This document shows, piece by piece, positions 34,056 to 45,668 of a stretch of 64,000 bases of DNA. This DNA is from Zea mays (lineage: Eukaryota > Streptophyta > Magnoliopsida > Poales > Poaceae). Within the stretch, counting starts at the first letter, position 1, and the number at the start of each line of letters is the position of its first letter. The position numbers and the translations under genes were made by a program. The notes below the pieces were generated by a model that was not told the origin of the DNA, made no database searches, and saw nothing but the letters and a program-made list of their open reading frames with translations. The DNA lies in contig NC_050101.1 of the NCBI RefSeq assembly GCF_902167145.1, forward strand, positions 112,807,789 to 112,871,788, written 5' to 3'.

Positions 34056-36413
34056 TCACTCATGTGTTGCTGGAGACTTGGAAGTGGAAGTAGCCTCGGT
34101 TCTTTTTCCTTTGCCACCATTACCAAATTCTTCAATTAGCTCTACAATTAAAGGAGTGCAAGCATGTAGCTATCAATTAGAAATGGTTAAACATCAAAAT
34201 GATCAAATACATACAAAAAAATGATGGAATATACCTTTTTCTATAATAGTCAATTCCTCGATATTCTCTTCTATGTTAATGGGAGTAGACCTTCTTAGCC
34301 AATCTTGGGTACATACAAGGGCCTCCAACATGAAAGGAGTAAGGGAAGTACGGAAATCATCCAAGATACGCCCACTTGTGCTGAAAACGGACTCTGAAGC
34401 TACTGTTGATATTGGTATAGCAAGGATATCTTGGGCCATGTGAGCCAAAACCGGCAATCTATGTGCATTGTCCTTCCACCAAATGAGAACATCGATCTTT
34501 TTCTCTGTGTCTTCACAATCTTCAGATAGATATTTGTCAAGTTCTGATTTAGTAGTGTTGTTACTACTATTAGTCAGCTTCATTTTCTTGGCAATAACTT
34601 GTTTAAGCTTCCCTCCTGGAGCACCTTTTGCTTGAGTTGAATCTGTTTCATCTGTTGTTTCTTCAATTGGTGCATAAATATTTCTATATTCTTTAAACAG
34701 TTCTCGGATACATGTCTTAATAGCAGACCATACTAGTTGTCCTCTGTCCTCACCAAAGATCTCTTCAATGGTAATCTTATGGTACAAAGATAACTTGTAT
34801 CTTGGATCAAGAAATGCAGCCACAAAAATCAATAGATTAATGTTATCCTTTTCCTTACCCTTTCCTTTCCCTCTATCCTTCTCTGGTTGTGGTTGTGGCT
34901 CATTCCAAACTCCCCAATACTTGTCATATTTCTCTTTCATTCTCAAGCCCATTGAAACTCGCAAAGGATCCACACTGTCAATCCATGACTGAATCAACAA
35001 GTGGATCTCTCCAATCTCATGGAAGAAGGTGTTACTAGTCACATGAAGACTAGAGGAGATGCGAATAGTGAGATCATAGAAATGCTCTAGAAATTCAGCC
35101 ATCTTCTTGGCATCCTCCCAATCATCCTCATTTGGGTGACCATGTCCTCCTCTCACCTCAGATAGCTCCAAAACATAGCTAATGTCGTCTTCAGCCAACT
35201 TTAAAAATACCTTCTCATACGCAATTGCAGCCTTCAACATTAGATATGTTGAATTCCATCTTGTTGGGACATCAAGCCTCAAAAAGGCCTTGATGTCCAC
35301 CTTCTCTTCCTCTGCAATTTCCTTGAACTTTACCAACCTTGAAGTTCCATTTTTTATGTAACGAACTGCATCCCTAACACGCTGCACTGAGAGGTCCACA
35401 TCTTTCAAGCCATCTCGCACAATGAGGTTCACTATATGTGCAGCACACCTCATGTGGAGATACTTGCCATCTGCTATTGTTGTTTTATGTAATTGTCTTC
35501 TCAAATAACCAATAGCGCTATCATTGGCACTTGCATTATCAACTGTTATAGTCATAATTCTATCCAAACCCCAGTCCACCAAACTTTTGATCAAGCTTTT
35601 CCCAATATCATCCCCCTTATGTCCCTTTATCTTGAAAAAGCTAATGACTTTCTTCTGCAAAATCCAATTCTCATCAATAAAACTTGCTGTCACAGTCATA
35701 TACCCATCTTGTTGTTGGGAAGTCCAACAATCTGTTGTTACACTAACTCTTTGATAAGAGTCTTTGAAGAACTTCTTTAGCTTGGCCCTCTCTTGGAAGT
35801 ATGTACGCACAATGTCCCTAGTACAAGTTCTTCTAGATGGCACTTGGAACCGTGGGCAAGCTTTTGACATAAATTTTCTGAAACCCGACTTCTCACCAAA
35901 AGCAAATGGCAACTCATCTTCTATGAGCATTTCAGCAAATGCATCCCTTAATGAATTTTGATCAAACCTCCAAGTGCTAGGAGCTTCCCCTCCGGTTGCT
36001 TGCAAAGTACCTTGCTTTGGGTCTTTATCAAATTTATTGGGGTTGCGCTTGCAGACATTAAAATGTTTATTCAATGAAGATGTACCATGCTGATTGGAAT
36101 CAGCCTTAAGGATACGCTGACAATATTTGCACTTAGCAGACTTTAGCCTACCCTTGTCATCTTTGATCTTAATGAAATGATCCCACATACTTGACCTTGG
36201 CACAATCTCCTTCCTTGCCTCCTTTTTCTCAGTTTCGTTCTCAAGGTCTACAAAATTAGCATCCCCTTGGCCTTCAGTTCCACTAGATTTACCTCGTATA
36301 GTTTGTGACTGATCACCTGTTGTTTCCACAGTTGGTTGCTCAAATTGAGTAGCAGTACCCATAGATTCTCTTTCCAATTCCATGTCTACTATATCATCGA
36401 TACTATTAGGCAT
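34056..36413 (-). CDS. hAT transposase, two coding exons
   Basis: This DNA-cutting transposase binds element ends in the nucleus. I place coding exons at 36413-34235 and 34141-34056 with a 93-bp intron, giving 754 residues ending ...SKSPATHE. The start MPNSIDDIVDME is preferred because it follows a 3' splice site (tttttgcag at 36414) of a probable 5'-UTR intron whose donor gtatgc is at 36494. Domains: BED-type zinc finger near 95-130 (CKYCQRILKA ... HFNVC); catalytic core with TTDCWTS, VDNASANDSAIG and CAAHIVNLIVRDGL; RWNSTYLML; LDPRYK; and the hAT C-terminal dimerisation region near 640-710 (PISTVASESVFSTSG). The length is typical of plant hAT transposases. If unspliced, the ORF would run to 34203 with a short different tail. 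No disabling change was seen. Confidence 0.9.
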
Positions 36414-37119
36414 CTGCAAAAAACTCAAACCTTATACTAACTTACTAAGTTAGTGATAATTAGACAACATATACTGATGCTAAAAATTGCATACGTTGCT
36501 TGATTCCTCGGTCGGTGTCGTCGTGTCGGGCGATGAGGTATGCGTGGTCTACTGCCGTGCTGCCTGATGCGAGCCTGCGAGCCTGCGAGATCGGATTAGG
36601 CCATTAGGCAATTAGGGTTAGGGATGTGCTCTGCTATCTGCTCTATTCCTTGGGCAGGGCTCAGTAGAAAATTAGGGATGACCATATCAGTGACCGGACC
36701 CTAACCTGGATGGCAGTTGGCAGGAGCAGGACGGCGTGGACCACTTCGGCTGGCTTGGGCGCCGCTGGAGATGTCGCGGCGTGGACGTTGGAGGCTTGGG
36801 CGCTTGGCTCGGCGGCTGGAGATGTCGGCGTCGACGGCGTGGACGTTGGAGGCTGGATCCTTGGAGGCTTGGGCGCTTGGCTGCCGCTGGAGTCGCTGGA
36901 GCCTGGAGAGTGGAGATGTCGAGGTCGAGCGGCGCCGCCTGGAGGCTGGAGTTCTGGAGATGGAGCGTGCTGCGTGACGTCCGTGACTGCCGCCTGGATG
37001 GAGGCATGGAGCCGCCTGGAGATGGAGATGGACCGTGGCCCGTGGCGTGGGTGGGCCTGGCCGCCTGGGCCGGCCAGCTGCCAGCAGCATGTGATTATTT
37101 GTGACATTGGGCCGCGGCA

Positions 37120-37294
37120 GATATTCGGGTACGGGTTGTTCGGGTACCGGTAGGTGCTACCCGAATTACCCAGAATAATTTCGGGTTTCACAATTTACTA
37201 CCCGAATTTCCCAAACAAATTTCGGGTACCCGACATTACGGGTTCGGGTATTTCGGGTTCGGGTAACGGGTAACGGGTTTTTTGCCCAGTCCTA
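37120..37294. repeat. Right end of the hAT element: TIR and subterminal TTCGGGT repeats
   Basis: It shows the same TTCGGGT/ACCCGAA word cluster as the left end, followed by cgggttttttgcccagtccta at the terminus. Confidence 0.8.
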
Positions 37295-37302
37295 CGCTCG
37301 GG

Positions 37303-37452
37303 CATCCGCCACACGGCCACACCAACACTGCACTCCACCCCGGCACCGCCACAGTCCTCCTCCGTCGCCGTCGTTCTTCAGCGGCGCCTTCGCTTCCTCA
37401 GCACGGTACCCTAGCATCAGCGATTCAGCGCTCACTACAAGCCACCGCGGCC
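37303..37452 (+). promoter_or_regulatory. Proximal 5' UTR of HO1, downstream of the hAT insertion
   Basis: This C-rich leader (ccacacggccacaccaacac...) continues the pre-insertion sequence ending at 33286. Any HO1 transcript starting upstream of the hAT would have to cross or splice around 4 kb of transposon. Otherwise transcription must start here or inside the hAT right end. Confidence 0.5.
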
Positions 37453-39890
37453 ATGGCGCCCGCACCGGCAGCGCTCTCCGCGGCCAACGCCCTCTCGCTG
37501 CTCGCGCCCGCTAGAGTCTCCTCCGGGAGGTGGAACAACCTGTCCGTCTCCGTTTCGGCCCGGCGGGTGGTGTCTGTCGCGCCGCCAGCGGCGGCCACGG
37601 CGCAGAGGAGGCTGGTCGCGGCGGCGGCGGCGACGGAGATGGCGCCCGCGGCGAGCGGGGAAGAAGGGAGCAAGCCGTTCGTGGAGGAGATGCGGGCGGT
37701 CGCGATGAAGCTCCACACCAAGGACCAGGCCCGGGAGGGGGAGAAGGAGCCCCAGGCGCCCCCCGTCGCCAAGTGGGAGCCCTCCGTCGAGGGGTACCTC
37801 CGATTCCTCGTCGACAGCAAGCTCGTCTTCCAGACGCTCGAAGCCATCGTCGAGCGCGCCGCTGTCCCGTGGTGTGAGTGCTCCGCTTTACTTTCCCTTC
37901 CCAGTTTGTCTTGATTCGTGAAGTGGATGTCGCCTGTTGTGGTTCGTGTGAATCCGTGAAATTTGATTGGTTCGTGGCCAGAAAAATTACGCCTTCTCTA
38001 CCTTTTTTTGTCTTTGTTTTTTTTAATAAAAAGAATAGAATGGCCTATCGATTAATTATATGCATGATAATTAAAAAAATAATAATTATGGTGAAGTTTT
38101 AGCTTCGTTATAACTTTATTTTTTGTACTAAACTGAAGGTTCAATGTCTGTTCGGGTAGCAGTGGCTGGATAGTTTCAAGAAGGGATGGAGCTGTACTGT
38201 CTCTTTTCAACTATGAATTTGAGTGTTGGAAAAAGAGTTTGGTCGAACCATCCACAATAGGTAGAGAATGACTAATAAGCACATTGATGGTTGCATGTTC
38301 TTGCAAGGAAGAAATTAGTTATGCTTCAACTCAACTGTAATGCAATGTTGTTTTCTCCCTTCTGTGAAGATTGTGTTGCTTTGTGTTAGATCAGCAACTG
38401 TTTAATAGGTATAGAAATCTTTACATAGAAACTATTTCCTCTATTTCCTCCGAGCACAAACAAGTTCATCTAGGTTTGTCCTAAGTCAAACTTGTTTAAC
38501 TATGACTAGTAGCATCTTAAATTGTACATAGATTGACTATGCGCGATTCATATATTATGGAAGTCTTTCTCAAAATGAACGATATAATATCAATCTTGTG
38601 TTGTCAATCCATATAAAATTTGAAAACTGGTGGCCCAAAATTGAAAAAAAAGATTGACTTAGGACAAAACTAATGGACTTATACTGTTATGGTTAGTGCT
38701 ATTTCATTTGAATTCCAGATTTCCAGTGTGCTCGATTCTCATTGGGCCGTGGCTTGGTTGGACTTGGGCTGTATCGGGTCGGGGGTGATCCATTTGTTCA
38801 TCTATGTTTCATACTTCGTTTATTCTAAATTATAAGACGTTTTAGATTTTCCAGATATTTAGATTTCACTATGCACTTAAATGCACACTATGTCTTAAAT
38901 ATATAGTAAAAACAATTTATCTATAAAAAATGTCTTATAATAACGGAGGGAGTAGTAGTTAATGGGCGATTGCTTCATCAGGATTTGCAAAGATGCTGCT
39001 TGTTGACATTTTTTAGTGGTGTGTGTTTCAGATGCAGAGTTTCGGAATACTGGGCTGGAGAGATCAGAGGCGCTGAAAAATGATCTGGAATGGTTCAGGC
39101 AACAGGGCCACACAATTCCAGAACCATCGGCCCCTGGCACCACATACGCTTCTCTACTGGAAGAGCTGTCTGAGGAGGACCCCCAGGCCTTTATCTGCCA
39201 TTTCTATAACGTGTACTTTGCTCATACTGCTGGAGGCCGAATGATTGGCAAAAAGGTGACCCTCCCCCCTTGTGAGAAAATGACAAAATACTGAGTAGTA
39301 CATGGCATCATGTCACAACATTGTTTTGGCAAGCATAATTTACACAGCATTGGCACATTCAGGTGTCTGATGCCATCAAATCCCCAAGCATGCCTATGCA
39401 TTCTCTATTGAATATGATTCCTTGTGCCTTTTTTTCTTTGTCGATACTACAGTGCACTTCTGGTTAGGAAAATGATTACCTTTCGTTGCTGATCTGGGCA
39501 GTTCAGAAGTCTGAAACTACCTGTTCCTCCATTATCTCGTATCATTTAACACAGTACCATGTGCTCCTGGTATCTTAGGTTTCCGAGAAGATTCTGAACA
39601 ACAAAGAGCTGGAGTTCTACAAGTGGGAGGGCAATCTCTCCCAGCTGCTGCAGAACGTCCGCAACAAGCTTAACCAAGTCGCTTTGGTAAGTCCCTGGAA
39701 CCAAACGCAAGTACGAAAGCTTTTTAAACTGAACGGCAGATTCTCGAAGGAAAAACTAACTGGCAAATTCTTTTCCATGTACTGGTTGGTTCCTCAGAGC
39801 TGGTCTCGGGAGGAGAAGGACCACTGCCTGGAGGAGACGGAGAAGTCGTTCTCTTACTCAGGAGGCCTCCTCCGCCATATATTCACCTGA
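37453..39890 (+). CDS. HO1: Heme oxygenase 1 (plastid, phytochrome chromophore pathway)
   Basis: HO1 cleaves heme to biliverdin IX-alpha, CO and iron using plastid ferredoxin. Biliverdin then feeds phytochromobilin synthesis. Exons by splice sites and frame: 37453-37873, 39032-39255, 39579-39686 and 39798-39890, totalling 846 nt and 281 residues, the normal plant HO1 length. The first 65-70 residues are Ala/Ser/Arg-rich, as for a chloroplast transit peptide. The mature part has [18 protein letters not shown] with the presumed heme-ligand His at residue 88, then [53 protein letters not shown], and the end [10 protein letters not shown]. All introns are GT-AG, and no lesion was found. In maize, loss of this activity gives elongated-mesocotyl (elm) mutants; I cannot tell which paralogue this is. 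A hAT element lies 150 bp upstream of the ATG. It converges with the GT14 gene. Confidence 0.95.
38474..38670. mobile_element. MITE-like inverted repeat in HO1 intron 1
   Basis: The arms gtttgtcctaagtcaaac (from 38474) and gattgacttaggacaaaac (to 38670) are inverted repeats about 197 bp apart in AT-rich DNA. The exact ends and target duplication were not resolved; the element may extend about 30 bp further on each side. Confidence 0.6.
38814..38952. mobile_element. Stowaway-like MITE in HO1 intron 1
   Basis: This 139-bp element has ends cttcgtttattctaaattat and (inverted) ctccctccgttattataaga and is flanked by TA dinucleotides at 38812-38813 and 38953-38954. The right end carries the classical CTCCCTCCGT terminus. 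Confidence 0.8.
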
Positions 39891-40338
39891 TCTATCATTG
39901 CTGGTTGATCCAGTCTCAAACGCTGTAAATACATAGTCCTTTGACTGTTAAAACTTTATTACTGGTGAGGGGGATCTCCTCCCCCAGGTACGGTTTACCT
40001 GCATTCAAGTTGCCCAGTGTCTTACTGGATTGCTGGTGTTTGGTGTTTCTGTGATGCAATCTGTATTCTGTAGGTCGTTTCATGACTAATAGAGTCGACC
40101 CCTTCCAATGTCGTCAATGGCTAGAGCTCTTCCAATCAACATGCCTAGCGTATTTGTTTTGTAGTGTGCGTACGTGAGTGCTTAGTACCGTACCAAATAT
40201 AAATACTTCTTTGTGTTTTCTGTATTTTGTTTCAGGTTTGAGTACACTCTTATTTTAGGTTTAAAAACCTTGGACCCATTCGATTCCCTCTCATTCTATA
40301 TGGATTGGAAAGAATTGAGTAGGTTTAAATCTATATTA
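39891..40338 (+). other. HO1 3' UTR and start of the intergenic region
   Basis: The first 200 bp after the stop are the likely 3' UTR. No clean AATAAA was seen; a candidate end lies near aaaactttattactgg (39950) or further on near 40090. From about 40264 the sequence resembles the interior of the MITE at 40339, so that MITE may be nested in a related copy (about 40264-40540). Confidence 0.45.
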
Positions 40339-40474
40339 GGGCTTGTTCGTTTTACTCTTAATCTACGTGGATTGAATAGGATTAGATAGGTTTAAATCCT
40401 AAATAAGTCAAAATCTTTCATAATTTTTTAAATTTTATCCAATCCATGTACGATAGAAATAACCGAACAAGTCC
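40339..40474. mobile_element. Tourist-like MITE
   Basis: This 136-bp element has terminal inverted repeats gggcttgttcg and ggacttgttcg (inverted) and TTA on both sides (40336-40338, 40475-40477), the Tourist/PIF-Harbinger target size. Confidence 0.7.
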
Positions 40475-40723
40475 TTAAATCAAAATCCTTTATAATTTTT
40501 TTAATCCCTTCTAATCCATTAGACATAGAAATAACCGAATAAGTTCTGAGACGAAGAAAAACTTATGATCGGCCGGCCCTTTAGTAAAGGGTGTTTACCT
40601 ACGTCTCTCTAATTGTAAAAAGTATAAAGAACCAGTTTCACGGTCGCCGTATTGCGTCACCTCCAACTCTAAAAAAGAAAAAAGTAGTCAAATATACTCA
40701 TACAGTTTCTATATAATTATATA

Positions 40724-40981
40724 CTCTCTACGTTCTAAAATATAAGTTATTCCAAGATTCTTGGAGAGTCAAAGTTTTTAAAGTTTGATAAAAAAATATA
40801 GCGAGAATCATAAAGATTTATAACACAGAATAGATATAATATAAAAATATATTTAATGGAGAATCTAATGGTATACATTTGGTATCGTAAATATTATTAC
40901 TTCATTTTATAAATTTAGTTAAACTTGAAAACACTTTGATTCTCCAAGAATGGAATGACTCATAATTTAGAACGGATGGAG
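40724..40981. mobile_element. Stowaway-like MITE
   Basis: This 258-bp element has ends ctctctacgttctaaaatat and (inverted) ctccatccgttctaaattat, with TA duplications at 40722-40723 and 40982-40983. Confidence 0.8.
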
Positions 40982-40983
40982 TA

Positions 40984-42096
40984 TTATATAAGCAAACTTT
41001 ATTTTAGTAAAATATAGAAATATGTGTGGAGCCAACAAAAGTTAGACTGCACAATTTTTCCAGGAGTGTGTGCGTTTGACAACGTCTGCGACGGGCAAGA
41101 GATTGTCATATCGCCGTTGCCGTTAGTTCATGGCTTGCAGCGGCGAAAATATTGCCAAGCTTGTGACGCGGGCCGGGCATATACAAAGTGAGAAACAGAG
41201 CCCAGGAGACTGCCGACCATGCCAGTGATTCAGTGACCCAGAAAATTGTGGTTGAATGTATCTACTGGAGTGTGAAATGATTGTAGCTCTGTTTAGTTTA
41301 AATAAATAGAGACGAAAAGAATAAGCATAAACTGAAAACATGTTCTTTCTGAAATTGGTTTGCTGCGACTCATTGAAGCTCCCATCTTATTGTAAACATA
41401 CTTGCAGATTCACGGACAGAGAAAAAGTCACTTTAAAAACGATCCAGACTCCAAAAAGCGATGCAATCACACATATTAAAATCGCAACAGCATTTCTAAC
41501 CCAACCGAAACTGGACGGCAGGGCGCAGGCGCTTACCAAATGCAAGCAGCAAGCGAGAGGAAACAGCACCATCATTTCTGCTATACTCATCATCAAAGAG
41601 GAAAAGGGATAAAAGAATACATGTGTGCAACCAAACGCATCTGTTTTGCCCAGAAATATGCACTAGTCAATACAACGAAGCCTCCTCACACGCTACCAGT
41701 TGATTACACCAGGCGCCATGGCATCCAAGCAAAGAATGGACTGCCTGCCTGCCTTGCACAACCCGCAGCGCCGCGGAGATGTCAAAATTCCCAACATTAT
41801 TGACGGTTGGGAAGGGGCTGATATAGTCATCTAACATAACCTAATGAGCTACTATTCCTGTATAATCTCCGCCGGCTACGTCCGTGGCCTCCTGCTGTAC
41901 GGTAGTAGCTCAACTCAGGCGGCTGTCTGTAAGAGCACCTATCTTACCGTTGCTCGCATCCACGCGTACATCACATGATACTATGTGCTGCTTCTTCAGC
42001 CAGTAGGCATATTCCCAGAAAATGGCTTCAATGCCCTCAAGATTTGACCGTGTAATCTACCGCCCCCAGCCAGAATCATCTTACTGGGGGGCAGTC
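40984..42096. other. Intergenic region between the convergent genes
   Basis: There is no coding signal. The half nearest 42097 is presumably the 3' UTR of the minus-strand GT14 gene. No repeat or mobile element boundary was recognised. Confidence 0.4.
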
Positions 42097-45000
42097 TCAC
42101 AGGCAGTGCTTGTCATCAAAGCCTTCTTGTGTGAGCAAGCCCGTGACGAGTTTCTTCAATCTGTCCACACCAGGCCCTGGGCGGAGATCCTGCACGCGCT
42201 CAACGGCGAAGGGTCTCCCTTCCTCAGTCGTCGCATTCAGTAGATACGTCCATCCACCGGGCACAAACCCATCAGGCCGGCGGCCCAGTAGCTCCTGGTC
42301 GATCTTGTCCAGCACGGGGTCTTCTCTCCCGAACTTCCTTGCAAAGGGCGCGTTGCTGTTAACCATGCCGTCGAAGTCAGCGAGCGTGAGGTAGTGAGGG
42401 TGCTGCTTCGGTGGGTTGTCCCAGGAAATGAAATGCAGGTCATGGTTGACTGTGGTGTTGCGGAACTCCGGCACGTTGCAGATGACCGTGTGGAAGTAGC
42501 CCTCTGGCGAGGAAAGGAAATTGGCGTAGTACATCAGGACTGTCCTTGGGAGATTGTCCCATCCCCATATGCAGTATTCGATAAACTGGTGGGTGAGCAC
42601 CATCCATGCCGAGCCTGGAAATTGTGCAACGGCAAGCATTCATATTCCACGGATGCAAAGTGAGGAAACATATATGCCGTGAACGAGATTGGGCAGGAAA
42701 TGTCAATTGATATACTAAGGACCAGCAAATATCACTTAAAGCATAGCATCAAAGACTATAACATAATACTTTCATGAATAGAAAGTAGCACACAGATTAA
42801 CATTAATGGCTTCTGCGACCAAGCATAAATTAATGCCAACACTGAAATATTTAATGTTAAGTCGTTTATTTTGTATTCAATAAATTGGGAAATCTGAGGG
42901 TATGGAAATAATAACTTTAGATGAAGAAAACAAGAAAAACTAGGATGTCACTTTCACCATTCACAAGCTGGTGCTTGCCACGGTGGTAAATAGAAGTGCT
43001 ACCTCAAAGCTTCCAATCTGATGTGCCTTCCGCATGATGCCTACCCTTACTAAAGTTATGTTGATAAACAGCAATAACCTAAACTATTGCTGTATCTTTT
43101 GTTCTCCCATAGCTTTTTATGGATCCATACTTAGTTTCCCATTAGAAGATTGTGATTTTCAGCGACCCAGAAATCATGATATTTAGCATCTCTTGGAGCA
43201 TTGAAGTCCCATACATGTCTTGATAAAAAAATAATATTAAAAGGAAAATACAAAAAAAAATTGAATATTTTTAGACAGCTTCTATCTGCAAATATGTACA
43301 TCGAAGTTAAATCCATTTTCTTTATTCAGATTCAGAAAACTTTTCAAGGTACCATACCAAGAAAAACAATAAGATTAATTGGCTTCACCGTTAATAATAG
43401 CAAGTGCTCTCAGTTTCTTTAAGCAAAATTGGTGTTTCAACAAATTTGAGACCAAACCACTATGTCCGTGAACAGCTAAAATGAAGCTATCTAGTACTAT
43501 CTCAACTGCTAATCTGCTAGTCAGCTGCAAATTTTCTTCCTGCTTCGAGATATGGTAATGGAAGTTCTTTATGGTTTGCTATATGATTTGATTCTAGCAA
43601 ATCATCTGATGCTAAGTTGCTAACATGCCATTCTGGTAGTGGCGTAGTGCAGAGATAGTCCATACAAAAGCATATTGATTGCCCATAAATTACTAGGTAA
43701 TAGGCACAAGCTAGCAATTCAAGACCATAATATTAAAATCAAGAGTATAGCTGGACCATCACAACAGTCTACAACTTCTCAACCTGGCATTAAATCCCAT
43801 CAGGCAGATTGGTCAAATACTGGTTGCACTATCTCCTGACAGAAGTGTCATCATGGTTCATGCTCAACCAAACTAGTCTTAACACAGAGGTCAGCAAAGA
43901 AAAATGAAGTGTTTGTTTTCTTGTACCAAGCATTAACAACAGTGGCAAAAAAGAGCCATTAGTTGCACATGATTCCAGGAAAAACAGACATGTGAATAAA
44001 AACCAACACTGCAAACAATTAGTATGTGAAATACAATGAAAAATGGTACTCCCTCTGTCCTTTTTTTATTTGTCGCGTTTTAGTTCAAAAATGAACTAGT
44101 GGGCGACACATATTCGAGAACAGAGGTAGTATATAGAAAATAAGAAACACTAATACTAGAGGGAGATAGAGAGCTATTTCAGAATTCTCAGGGAAGATGA
44201 TGCTGTATTTACCAGTGAAGAGCTTGAACGCAGTTGGGACACTCCGTTTCTCTGTTATCCAGAAAACGTCAGACTTCTGCAGGCTGTATAGCCCAGGGTC
44301 GATGATCACCGGTTTCGCCCTCTGGTACCTACAGAGAGACATATTCAGCAACTGCAGAACTCGTGGGAGCATATAACAGAACTTTGAGAATTGAGACAAA
44401 CTGCAAACTTACTCCTTCCATCCGATGTCACTGGTATGCTCAATGAAGTTAAGCTGCCTGGGCAACTCGGAGAGCACATGCAACAGGTCTGCCGATAGAT
44501 AGACAAACCAGACAAACAAAGAGACAAGTTGATCACAACAGAAAAGCTTGCACCATGAACAAGTAGAAGAATCCATAAAACGGTAGTAAATCGAAAGGGA
44601 AGAACCAAAATAAGATTGCAACCAAGAGAGGGAGAGAGGCGACTCAGTGCGGGGCTCTTTTAAAAGAAAGAAATACACGCCCCAAGATTGACTTTCCCCT
44701 CCCTGATACCACCTAGAACTAGAAGCGGCAAAGATAATCAAATCTTACCAAATTCCCAGACCAATTGTGGAAGAACATGTCATAAATTAATCTCACCCCA
44801 TTCCCAAGTGGCAACTCCAAGCCCACGTATAAGATCGCATGTTTGGCGAACACTCGCAACCAAACACTGTACGCCAAATTTCAAATCCCCATCGTCCAGT
44901 GACCCAAACTTGGAATTGATTTTGCCCGGAACGCAAAGATCGCGCCTTTAGAAGCACCGAAAAAATAGGATGAAAGGTCGCGTCTTCCCGCGACGGATAG

Positions 45001-45668
45001 ATCCAATCGCGGAACTGGGGGGCCGAAGGAGGCAGATCGCATCTGCGCTTACCGTCCTGGGTGACGAGTGGATAGTCGGAGGCGGAGAGGTTGATGAACC
45101 AGTCCCAATCACCGCCCTCGCGCAGCAGGATGGCAGCCGCGTGCAGCGTATTGGCCACCATGGTCGGGCCACGGTAGGTGACCAGGTTCGCCCGTGTGAC
45201 GACCTTGACGTTGCGGAACCTGGCGTAGACGGGGTCGGCGCGGACGGCAGCGGCGAGCTCGGCGCGCTCGGCGGCGGGAGCCTCGAGGTCGAGGTGCACG
45301 ACGTACGTGTTTGCCGGGTGGTAGAGCGCCCTGAGCGTCCGGCGCAGCGCGGCTCCGTCCCCCGCGGAGCCGGAGACGAGGTAGGCGATCCTGGGCACGG
45401 CGCCGCGCGCGGGGCGCTCCTCGGCCCGCATCTGCTGGCGGAGCTTGGCCTCGACGAAGAGGGGCTCGGCGGAGGCCGCGGAGGGGAGCGGCGAGAAGGA
45501 GAGGAGCAGCGCGCGGGAGGAGGAGAAGAAGAGCGACGCGGAGATGAGGATCGACGAGAGCAGGACCGAGGCCAGCAGCGGCGCCGCCCACCGCCGGTGA
45601 GCGTGGATGTGTGCCGCCGCCCCGGCCGCGCCGGAGGAGCCCGGCGACGGCGGCTTCGCCTCTAGCAT
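42097..45668 (-). CDS. GT14-family glycosyltransferase, beta-glucuronosyltransferase GlcAT14-like
   Basis: Family members in Arabidopsis (GlcAT14A-C) add glucuronic acid to galactan side chains of arabinogalactan proteins in the Golgi. Exons on the minus strand: 45668-45053, 44488-44413, 44328-44213 and 42614-42097, totalling 1326 nt and 441 residues. The N-terminus (MLEAKPPSPG) is followed near residues 27-50 by one membrane segment (WAAPLLASVLLSSILISASL), making a type II Golgi protein. The catalytic domain shows RIAYLVSGS, LYHPANTYVVHLDLEAP, ANLVTYRGPTMVANTLHA, DWDWFINLSASDYPLVTQD, LNFIEHTSDIGWKE, PTAFKLFTGSAWMVL, EYCIWGWDNLPRT, FLSSPEGYFHTVICNVPEF and HDLHFISWDNPP, all family hallmarks. 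All junctions are GT-AG. The frame is open upstream to 46046, but MLEAKPP is the family-like start. No lesion was seen. The specific acceptor is inferred from the family. Confidence 0.92.
44049..44129. mobile_element. Short Stowaway-like MITE in the GT14 gene, intron 3
   Basis: This 81-bp element has ends ctccctctgtcc and (inverted) ctacctctgttc and TA on both sides (44047-44048, 44130-44131). Confidence 0.75.

Larger units (their letters stand above)
33287..37294 (-). mobile_element. Autonomous-type hAT DNA transposon in the HO1 5' region
   Basis: This 4008-bp element has short terminal inverted repeats (TAGGCCTGGGC at the left, TAGGACTGGGC read inward from the right). It is flanked by perfect 8-bp target duplications CGCTCGGG at 33279-33286 and 37295-37302, the length expected for hAT. 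Both ends are packed with TTCGGGT/ACCCGAA words. It encodes an uninterrupted transposase on the minus strand. Perfect duplications and an intact ORF suggest a recent insertion. It splits the CT-rich presumed HO1 leader, with the HO1 ATG 150 bp beyond its right duplication. Confidence 0.93.

Noticed and set aside
36661..37191. Pro/Ser/Ala-rich 176-codon minus-strand ORF in the hAT right part
   Set aside because: It precedes the transposase start, overlaps the subterminal repeats and has the composition of the ctggag-type repeats there; no protein family was recognised.
40561..41340. Short ORFs between HO1 and the GT14 gene
   Set aside because: All are under about 90 codons in AT-rich DNA or inside a Stowaway MITE, with no family resemblance.
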